Virus record (IMG/VR): IMGVR_UViG_3300025617_000080
Location: 1 to 29,448 of that record
Origin: a virus
Direction: 5' to 3' (one strand)
DNA: 29,448 bases
Numbering within the stretch: position 1 is the stretch's first letter; each line of letters begins with the position of its first letter. Positions 18,695 through 24,233 of the stretch are shown here, in pieces. Both the position numbers and the translations under genes were made by a program. The notes under the pieces were generated by a model that was not told the origin of the DNA, ran no database searches, and saw nothing but the letters and a program-made list of their open reading frames with translations.

Positions 18695-20469
18695 TTAAAA
18701 TTAAGAATCTAACAGTCCGTAACTTTATGAGCGTGGGTAATCAGACCCAAGCAATTGACTTTGATAAAGGACAATTAACACTTGTATTAGGCGAAAACTT
18801 AGATCTAGGCGGCGACGATAGTGGTGCTCGTAATGGTACTGGTAAAACCACCATCATTAACAGTTTAAGTTATGCTATCTATGGTCTTGCTCTTACAAAT
18901 ATCAAAAGAGATAACCTAATTAATAAAATCAACTCCAAGGGCATGTTGGTTACTTGTTCGTTTGAAAAAGACGGGCAAGAATATCACATTGAACGTGGAA
19001 GAAAGCCCAATGTTTTAAAACTTACCGTAAATGGCGAAGTATATGAAACTACTGATGCTGACGAATCGCAAGGCGATAGTCGAGAAACACAAAAACAAAT
19101 TGAAAAATTATTCGGTATGAGCCATAATATGTTCAAACATTTAATTGCTTTGAACACATATACCGAGCCTTTTTTAAGTATGCGATCAAATGATCAGCGA
19201 GATATCATTGAACAGCTACTTGGAATTACTTTGCTTTCTGAAAAAGCAAACGAATTGAAAGAACAAATACGCATCAGTAAAGATCTCATTCAACAAGAAA
19301 ACACAAAAATCGAAACTATTAAAATCAGTAATCAAAAAATTGAGGAATCGATTCAAAGTCTCGAACGCAAACAAAAATTATGGAACGATAACCATACATC
19401 TGCTGTTGATACTTTACAAAAAAGTATTTCCATGCTAGACAAGATTGATATCGATGCTGAAATTGAAGCACATCGCTGTTTAGAAAAGTTCAACGAAAAG
19501 AAAAAGAAAATTGAAGAAGCGCAACGCTGGATTGCTAGCATTGAAGCAGACAATACAAAGCAAGAAAAAACAATTTCAAAATTAGAAAACGAAATTGCGC
19601 TATTAAAAGAACACAAGTGTCATACCTGCGGTCAAGAATTACATGATCAACAGCAAGAAGAAATTCTAAAAAGCAAAGAAGACCAGAAAAAAGAAGCCGC
19701 ATTACAACTTTTAACTAATGACACACAGTGGCAAGAACATACCCAAGTTATAACAGATATTGGTGAATTAGAGTCATGTCCTGCTACACAATATGATAAC
19801 TTAGAAGAAGCTCTTAACCACAGAAACACACTAGAAAGTTTACAAAAAGAACTTGAAAACAAAAAATTAGATACAAATCCGTATGAAGAACAAATTGTAG
19901 AACTTAAAGATACTGCGTTACAAGAAATTAACTGGGAGGCTGTTAATGATCTAAACAAAGTAAAAGAGCATCAAGAATTCTTGTACAAACTTCTTACTAA
20001 CAAAGACAGTTTTGTAAGGAAACGTATTATTGATCAAAATTTAAATTATTTAAATATGCGGCTAAGTTATTATCTAGCAAAGATTGGCTTGCCACATACT
20101 GTAGAATTCCAAAACGATCTTACTGTTATTATTACACAATTAGGTCAAGATCTAGACTTTGACAACTTATCACGAGGCGAGCGTAATAGACTTATTCTAA
20201 GTTTGTCTTTTGCGTTTAGAGATGTTTGGGAAAGTTTGTATCATGGTATTAATTTACTGTTTATTGATGAGTTAGTAGACAGTGGTATGGACTCTAGCGG
20301 TGTTGAATCTGCTATTGCTATACTTAAAAAGATGACTAGAGAGCGTGACAAAAACGTGTTCTTAATCTCTCATAGAGACGATCTTACAACTCGTGTTAAC
20401 CAAGTTCTCAAAGTTATTAAAGAAAATGGATTTACATCCTATTCAAATGACGTTGAACTGGTGGAATGA
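18691..20469 (+). CDS. 46: Recombination endonuclease subunit gp46 (Rad50-like ATPase)
   Basis: The 592-residue product is the SMC/Rad50-type ATPase partner of gp47. In order: an N-terminal ATP-binding half with Walker A GARNGTGKTT at 45-54; a coiled-coil arm from about 180 to 300, rich in Glu/Lys/Gln; the zinc hook C310-H-T-C313, which joins two molecules at the tip; a returning coiled coil to about 440; and a C-terminal half with the ABC signature LSRGERNRL at 493-501 and Walker B LLFIDELVDSGMD at 522-534. The arm is short, as in T4 (gp46 is 560 residues). Genes 47, 46 and the following small gene overlap by ATGA at each border, so they are translated as one unit. Confidence 0.95.
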   Translation: MIKIKNLTVRNFMSVGNQTQAIDFDKGQLTLVLGENLDLGGDDSGARNGTGKTTIINSLSYAIYGLALTNIKRDNLINKINSKGMLVTCSFEKDGQEYHIERGRKPNVLKLTVNGEVYETTDADESQGDSRETQKQIEKLFGMSHNMFKHLIALNTYTEPFLSMRSNDQRDIIEQLLGITLLSEKANELKEQIRISKDLIQQENTKIETIKISNQKIEESIQSLERKQKLWNDNHTSAVDTLQKSISMLDKIDIDAEIEAHRCLEKFNEKKKKIEEAQRWIASIEADNTKQEKTISKLENEIALLKEHKCHTCGQELHDQQQEEILKSKEDQKKEAALQLLTNDTQWQEHTQVITDIGELESCPATQYDNLEEALNHRNTLESLQKELENKKLDTNPYEEQIVELKDTALQEINWEAVNDLNKVKEHQEFLYKLLTNKDSFVRKRIIDQNLNYLNMRLSYYLAKIGLPHTVEFQNDLTVIITQLGQDLDFDNLSRGERNRLILSLSFAFRDVWESLYHGINLLFIDELVDSGMDSSGVESAIAILKKMTRERDKNVFLISHRDDLTTRVNQVLKVIKENGFTSYSNDVELVE

Positions 20470-20732
20470 GCACAGAATCGCATGACAAACTAATTCGAGC
20501 TTTTCAAGAGTATTTTAAATGGCAAGATAAGTTTGAATATGGCGGATCGGATGCGGCAGGCATCAAAGCAAGGTATTGGCTGAGCGAAATACGTAATTTT
20601 GCCAGCGACAGGCGCAATGAAATACAAAACAAAAGGCAACAACGCAAGGCAACCAGAAAAGGCGTGATAGGACGACCCAAGAAAGTAAGTAATGCTGATG
20701 ATGACGAATCCAGCATGGACTTACCAGAATAA
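20466..20732 (+). CDS. Small charged protein of unknown function
   Basis: An 88-residue protein starts inside the gene 46 stop (ATGA) and is therefore very likely real and coupled. The N-terminal 50 residues look helical (DKLIRAFQEYFKWQDKF, then KARYWLSEIRNFASDRR). The rest is strongly basic (NKRQQRKATRKGVIGRPKKV), including an AT-hook-like GRPKK, and ends in an acidic tail. The basic segment suggests nucleic acid binding, which would suit its place behind the recombination nuclease, but this is inference. The following gene begins inside its last codons. I do not recognise a named family. Confidence 0.7.
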   Translation: MSTESHDKLIRAFQEYFKWQDKFEYGGSDAAGIKARYWLSEIRNFASDRRNEIQNKRQQRKATRKGVIGRPKKVSNADDDESSMDLPE

Positions 20733-21159
20733 AGAAATTCATTCAATTCCTGAGGAATATGAAGGGTTTGTCTATCTCATTACTAATCTAAAAACTGGGC
20801 AAAAGTACGTAGGCAAGAAACTAGCCAAATTTAAAACCACAAAGCCACCACTCAAAGGCAAAAAAAACAAACGTAGAGGTTACAAAGAAAGCGATTGGCG
20901 TGAATACTGGGGATCCAGTGATAGACTAAACGCAGATGTAACCGCACTAGGCCCAGAAAACTTCACAAGAGAAATTCTATATCTATGTAAAGGCAGAGGC
21001 GAAATGTCCTACATTGAGGCAAGAGAACAATTTGACCGCCGTGTATTAGAAAGCGATGAATATTACAACGGAATTATTAATGTTAGAGTTGGCGGATCAG
21101 ATAAGTTACGACAGGCATTGCTAGAACACTCCATCAAGGCAAAGCAATCCAACACATAA
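20692..21159 (+). CDS. GIY-YIG nuclease family protein
   Basis: This protein of up to 155 residues has a GIY-YIG domain, the fold of the T4 Seg/I-TevI homing endonucleases and related nucleases. The two strands are GFVY (25-28) and YVG (39-41); conserved basic and aromatic residues follow in KESDWREYWGSS (66-76), and the probable metal-binding glutamate is E109 in SYIEAREQF. No separate DNA-binding domain such as a zinc finger is visible, and the protein ends soon after the catalytic fold. Starts at 20692, 20698 and 20701 are all in frame; the shorter ones (MTNPAWTYQNKE) look more like relatives I know. It overlaps the upstream gene by up to 41 bases. Whether it is a mobile endonuclease or a fixed repair/recombination nuclease cannot be told; coupling with 47-46 favours the latter. 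Confidence 0.8.
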   Translation: MLMMTNPAWTYQNKEIHSIPEEYEGFVYLITNLKTGQKYVGKKLAKFKTTKPPLKGKKNKRRGYKESDWREYWGSSDRLNADVTALGPENFTREILYLCKGRGEMSYIEAREQFDRRVLESDEYYNGIINVRVGGSDKLRQALLEHSIKAKQSNT

Positions 21160-21358
21160 GGTTGGCGGGCCAGTTTGCAAATACCGCTGTGGAAAAAGTC
21201 TCCGTATAGGAACACACGTACACGTTGATCGACACACCAGAGTGTGGAAGCCATCAAAAGAATTGGGCTCACTGGTTGACGTAGATAGAATGTTGGCTGT
21301 CGAAAAACTGCACATTACACATAAAAACCGTATGCAATAGGAACGAAGCAACGGGTAT

Positions 21359-21403
21359 TATACGGTGTAGCGTATATTTTAAGAATATACGGTATAGCGT
21401 ATA
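21359..21403. repeat. Pair of 18-base near-palindromic repeats
   Basis: TATACGGTGTAGCGTATA at 21359-21376 and TATACGGTATAGCGTATA at 21386-21403 differ at one base and are separated by 9 bases (TTTTAAGAA). Each copy has TATACG/CGTATA arms and can form a hairpin with a 6-base loop; the spacer with its flanks can form a third, TATATT/AATATA. A matching CCGTATA at 21202-21208 could pair with TATACGG of either copy. Such paired palindromes suit a protein-binding site or alternating RNA stems. Confidence 0.75.
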
Positions 21404-21496
21404 AGATGTCGACGTAGGTTGGGAAAGGTCAGAGCCCATTGTGTAGCAGTATAACAAACACCTACTTCCAAGTCTCGGCTGGTGGCGAACTCACAT

Positions 21497-21582
21497 GAAG
21501 CGCAATTTTGAGATTAGATGGGACCGTAACAGGTTCCGTCTGACTGAAACAATCTACATGATGCTAAAATTGCTTCGCAATT
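21497..21582 (+). promoter_or_regulatory. Nested stem domain with a competing hairpin
   Basis: Three stems nest here: 21497-21499/21574-21576 plus 21502-21509/21566-21573 (outer, 11 pairs with a 2-base bulge), 21511-21515/21551-21555, and 21516-21525/21532-21541 (10 pairs including two G-U, loop GTAACA). The 3' side of the outer stem is also the 5' side of a different hairpin, AATTGC-TTC-GCAATT (21568-21582), so the two folds exclude each other. The competing hairpin is followed by an A/T-rich stretch but not by a clean T run. Confidence 0.5.
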
Positions 21583-21622
21583 AAATTATTACATAAATAT
21601 CTATAACAAAAGATCTGAAAAA

Positions 21623-21669
21623 TGTCTTTGAGCGATTAGCGATAAAGACAAGTGAGCTTTAGCTCACTT
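21623..21669 (+). terminator. Tandem hairpins before the late promoter, possible terminator
   Basis: TGTCTTT/AAAGACA (21623-21629/21644-21650) is followed directly by a perfect 8-pair hairpin AAGTGAGC-TTTA-GCTCACTT (21650-21669). No T run follows on either strand, so a classic Rho-independent terminator is not shown. They may block upstream transcription or act as an RNA processing site just before the late promoter at 21678. Confidence 0.4.
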
Positions 21670-21677
21670 AATACAGT

Positions 21678-21685
21678 TATAAATA
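21678..21685 (+). promoter_or_regulatory. T4-type late promoter
   Basis: Perfect TATAAATA, the gp55 recognition sequence, 20 bases before the start codon of the 423-residue gene and directly after two hairpins. Confidence 0.8.
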
Positions 21686-21705
21686 AGAGACTTTAGAGAA
21701 TAGAT

Positions 21706-22977
21706 ATGAGACTTAATCAATTAGAAAATATTCACAATAACGACTTAACTGAAGCGCCTTTAGGCTTCTTAAAGAAAACAGGTCTAGGTATTAAAAGCAA
21801 GTTTGGTAGTAGAACTGCTAGAGGTGAATTAAGCTCAGGTAAAAAAGCAAATCAGTTATACAACGATTACCTAGAGTATGTTGGAAAATTTTCTAAAACG
21901 TTTGACTCAAATAAACCCACTACTGATTCATTGATTGCTTTTCTAGGTGATACACTAGGTCTTGATAAAAGAGAATTTGCTCAAATAATTGATAAAGAAG
22001 TACAAGCGTCTCAACCACAACAACAACAAGAACCACAAGAGCCCACAATTGATGAACCTGTTGATGAGCCAAAGGCACAAAGTTCAACAGATCCGAATAA
22101 TCCTCTTAAGATGGGCAACAAGTCAAATATTAAAACTCCTGGGGACATTGGTAATTTAGATTCTGATAAATCAATTCCTGGTGGTACAACAATGCCTACA
22201 CAACAAACTAGTGCTGAAAAAACAGCAACAGGAGCGGCTACACAAACTATTCCATCAATGGCACCTAAAAAGCCAGGTGTGCGTCCACAAGGTGGCGGCA
22301 AAGTAAAAGGACAACTTAGTCAAACGCCAACTGCTATCAAGAAAAGAAATGCTAGAGCAAAAGCCGGTAGTCAGCTACAATTAATGTCTATGTATAGCGA
22401 GGATGTTCAACGTTATAGAAAAAACTTTGATCGTATTGATTGGTCATTAAAAGAAGATGCTGAATACTTTGATGCTTTAAAATTTATGGGCATTATGGAA
22501 GCAGAACTATCTAAAAACATTGTTAGTAAAATACTAGGTATTGCAGCTGAAAAAGTTGATAAACAAGCACCACAGCAAGCACCACAAACTCAACAACAAC
22601 CAGATGACGCACAAGGATCAGCAGGTGACGAGCCTGAAGAGCCAAAAGACAATCGAGGAATATTTAAGAAAGCAATTCAAGGGTTTAAAGCTGGTATTGC
22701 TGATCCTGAGAATCCAAATCCTCAAATGGATCAAGATAGAGAACAAGCAAAATCTGGACAGATAAAAGGTTCTTTAAATTATCAGCAGATTAGTAAACAA
22801 TTTCCAGGAGTTGATCCTGTATTGCTTAGACGTTCGTTCAGTAAGAGTATTCAAGGTAAAGAACTTACAAGACAAGAAACTACTGTTATGTCGCAAGCAA
22901 TGGGAGAACTTCTAAAGAAGGATCCCGCAGAAACTGTAAAAGTTATGAACTTGTTTAAACAAGCAAGGGAAGTTTAA
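21706..22977 (+). CDS. Gln/Pro-rich protein of unknown function, late expressed
   Basis: The 423-residue product has a folded-looking N-terminus (residues 1-105) beginning MRLNQLENIHNNDLTEAPLG and continuing with FLKKTGLGIKSKFGSRTARG, a pattern I associate with uncharacterised proteins of marine T4-like phages. Residues about 105-215 and 285-310 are Gln/Pro/Thr-rich and probably disordered. Helical segments lie at about 220-280 and 350-423 (ISKQFPGVDPVLLRRSFSKS). No enzyme motif, signal peptide or membrane segment is visible. A perfect late promoter and AGAGAA upstream point to late expression, so a virion or assembly protein is likely. Its TAA overlaps the stop of the convergent minus-strand frame. 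Function unknown. Confidence 0.75.
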   Translation: MRLNQLENIHNNDLTEAPLGFLKKTGLGIKSKFGSRTARGELSSGKKANQLYNDYLEYVGKFSKTFDSNKPTTDSLIAFLGDTLGLDKREFAQIIDKEVQASQPQQQQEPQEPTIDEPVDEPKAQSSTDPNNPLKMGNKSNIKTPGDIGNLDSDKSIPGGTTMPTQQTSAEKTATGAATQTIPSMAPKKPGVRPQGGGKVKGQLSQTPTAIKKRNARAKAGSQLQLMSMYSEDVQRYRKNFDRIDWSLKEDAEYFDALKFMGIMEAELSKNIVSKILGIAAEKVDKQAPQQAPQTQQQPDDAQGSAGDEPEEPKDNRGIFKKAIQGFKAGIADPENPNPQMDQDREQAKSGQIKGSLNYQQISKQFPGVDPVLLRRSFSKSIQGKELTRQETTVMSQAMGELLKKDPAETVKVMNLFKQAREV

Positions 22978-23171
22978 AAGAAAGGTAATCCACTTTCCTT
23001 AGTGGTTTCCATATTCTGTTTTACAATAGAAATAATAATTTCTCTTTCATCAACACTGAGATTCATAGATTCAGTAAACGAGAGACCTCCCCTCATATAC
23101 CAAACAGCTCGCATTGCTTCTGTTTTTATTTGCTTAGCCTGCTCATCCATGGCTTTCGTCTCGGCAAGCAC
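22974..23171 (-). CDS. Small hub-assembly-like protein (gp51 position), probably made as a frameshift fusion with gp26
   Basis: As a separate gene this would be 65 residues from a GTG at 23171 with no ribosome site, 11 bases after gene 26. The frame is open further upstream to 23232, inside gene 26, and there reads FFRKRLSALDINNVLAETKAM, which looks like real protein. The core is EAMRAVWYMRGGLSFTESMN and the end is ETTKESGLPFF, a pattern I associate with the small gene after 26 in marine T4-like phages, where T4 has the assembly factor gene 51; homology to T4 gp51 is not demonstrated. The most economical reading is that it is translated by -1 frameshift from gene 26 (see slip site), giving a fusion of about 393 residues. 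An internal ATG (residue 8) is another possible start. Confidence 0.65.
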   Translation of the reverse strand: MLAETKAMDEQAKQIKTEAMRAVWYMRGGLSFTESMNLSVDEREIIISIVKQNMETTKESGLPFF

Positions 23172-23210
23172 GTTATTAATATCTAACGCCGAAAGCCGTT
23201 TCCGAAAAAA
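23153..23210 (-). promoter_or_regulatory. Programmed -1 ribosomal frameshift signal in gene 26
   Basis: On the minus strand the heptamer T TTT TTC occupies 23210-23204 in gene 26 frame (codons 315-317, D-F-F), a standard X-XXY-YYZ slip site. After an 8-base spacer comes a stem: CTTTCG (23195-23190) with CGAAAG (23158-23153), enclosing GCGTTA (23189-23184) with TAACGT (23175-23170), loop of 8 bases. The two helices stack on the 5' side with an 11-base bulge opposite. A shift here enters exactly the frame of the downstream small protein, before the gene 26 TAG at 23185. Confidence 0.7.
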
Positions 23211-24154
23211 TCCGCTTGATCCAATGTTAAGCTAACATCCCATTCGTGTTTACATTCTTCGTTTTCACATGTTGAACGGAAACTAGCCATTTTACCACTT
23301 TTTTGACTTTTACTAATAGCATCATTAATTGTGCTGAACACACTTTTATCTGCTTTTTGTAGAAACTCTTTAATATATACTGGATTATCTGTTGAACCTT
23401 GAGCACTATCAATTTTTACAACACATTGTACAGCAGTGTCAAGTGTTAAGTCAGTTAATTTAATAAAACTTTCTTGGAACAATGTCATTTTCTTTTGATC
23501 ATCGATTTTATCATCGTTGATAATAGAAAAGATACGCTGGTGTTCAAACGACTTTAACGCAGTTTTAGTAATTTCTTGATAATTCATTGGCCGTAAATGA
23601 ATTAACATATCAGTACCAATTTCAACTGACGTAGCAAACTCAATTGATCTCAAATTATCAAGTACTGTTCTTAGATCTACTGCTTTTTCGTTTTGTGTTT
23701 GACATTTTGGACAAGTAGCATTTACGTCCATTGTTTCGCCATATGTTGCCATTCTAATAGCACACAGTACAGCATCAACATCTAAACTTGGCATGCTCCA
23801 AGCATTTTTAATAGATGGAATACAACTTTGTATTACTTCAACAATAGCAGAGCCATTCATTAAAGCATCTGGTGTTTTGAAAAGCAATTCGTCACGTGCT
23901 GTCATAGCATAGACTGGATGCTCTCCGGTTTCTGGAGTTTCCAAACTTCCTTGAGGCCAAAATTTGCCTCCACTTGGAAACTCTACATGAATCTTTGGCT
24001 GTCTAAAGTATCCAGCTAAAGGATTTCCTGATGCTTGAGGCTTTTGTTCCAATGGAACTTGAGCTTGCGGCACAGCAGTTTGTGGCATATTAGATGCCTG
24101 TTGCGCCTGTGCTTGTACAAAAGCATTAGGATCAAATTGATTGTTTTCGGCCAT
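23183..24154 (-). CDS. 26: Baseplate hub/assembly protein gp26-like
   Basis: The 323-residue product resembles the T4 gp26-like family of baseplate hub proteins. The first 48 residues are Gln/Ala/Pro-rich and flexible. The core begins PKIHVEFPSGGKFWPQGS and continues with VYAMTARDELLFKTPDALMNG. Two cysteine pairs, C148-x2-C151 (CPKCQTQ) and C296-x4-C301 (CENEECKHEW), would bind one zinc. T4 gp26 is 208 residues and lacks the N-terminal extension. The end contains a -1 slip sequence at codons 315-317, so two products are likely: this one and a longer fusion with the next frame. A perfect late promoter lies 35 bases upstream on the minus strand. Confidence 0.78.
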   Translation of the reverse strand: MAENNQFDPNAFVQAQAQQASNMPQTAVPQAQVPLEQKPQASGNPLAGYFRQPKIHVEFPSGGKFWPQGSLETPETGEHPVYAMTARDELLFKTPDALMNGSAIVEVIQSCIPSIKNAWSMPSLDVDAVLCAIRMATYGETMDVNATCPKCQTQNEKAVDLRTVLDNLRSIEFATSVEIGTDMLIHLRPMNYQEITKTALKSFEHQRIFSIINDDKIDDQKKMTLFQESFIKLTDLTLDTAVQCVVKIDSAQGSTDNPVYIKEFLQKADKSVFSTINDAISKSQKSGKMASFRSTCENEECKHEWDVSLTLDQADFFGNGFRR

Positions 24155-24166
24155 GTTTTTGTTCCT

Positions 24167-24174
24167 ATAAATAG
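24167..24174 (+). promoter_or_regulatory. T4-type late promoter (plus strand)
   Basis: Perfect TATAAATA, 59 bases before the ATG at 24234. It drives the tape-measure-like pair. It lies inside the 5' leader of gene 26 on the opposite strand. Confidence 0.8.
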
Positions 24175-24188
24175 TATTAGTGTACCAG

Positions 24189-24196
24189 TATTTATA
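24189..24196 (-). promoter_or_regulatory. T4-type late promoter (minus strand)
   Basis: Perfect TATAAATA on the minus strand, 34 bases before the gene 26 ATG. It faces the plus-strand late promoter, 14 bases apart, so the two transcripts share complementary 5' ends. Confidence 0.8.
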
Positions 24197-24233
24197 TGCG
24201 CAGAAAACTGGTAATTTTAATCTTGGATGTTAA

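Larger units (their letters stand above)
21160..21622 (+). ncRNA. Gene-free region with strong RNA folds, candidate structured RNA
   Basis: About 460 bases have no credible coding frame but many helices. Visible stems include 21164-21168/21184-21188, CACAC/GTGTG at 21232-21245, CCGTATGC with GCAACGG (one bulge) at 21328-21354, GTAGGT/ACCTAC at 21414-21419/21460-21465 enclosing TGGG/CCCA, and a nested domain at 21497-21576. Long-range pairing of TGGGCTC (21264-21270) with GAGCCCA (21432-21438) is also possible. The density of pairing is unlike the coding parts. I do not recognise tmRNA, a tRNA, or group I/II intron cores. It could be a phage noncoding RNA, a long 5' leader, or a replication/packaging site. 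The strand is assumed from the neighbours. Confidence 0.45.

Noticed and set aside
21063-21457. Minus-strand open frames over the gene-free region (21063-21272, 21121-21351, 21269-21457)
   Set aside because: They overlap each other and the structured region, lack ribosome sites and have unusual Cys/Ser/Tyr-rich composition.
21592-21599. CATAAATA as another late promoter
   Set aside because: One mismatch at the first base, no gene start at a suitable distance, and a perfect copy lies 86 bases further on.
21160-21622. tmRNA, tRNA cluster, or group I/II intron
   Set aside because: No tRNA-like ends or CCA, no credible tag peptide (ANSHEAQF is followed by a stop but lacks the usual hydrophobic end), no intron core or domain V pattern recognised, and no split gene on either side.
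22990-23005. Terminator hairpin CCACT-TTCCTT-AGTGG
   Set aside because: Only five pairs, lies inside coding sequence, and has no T run directly after it.
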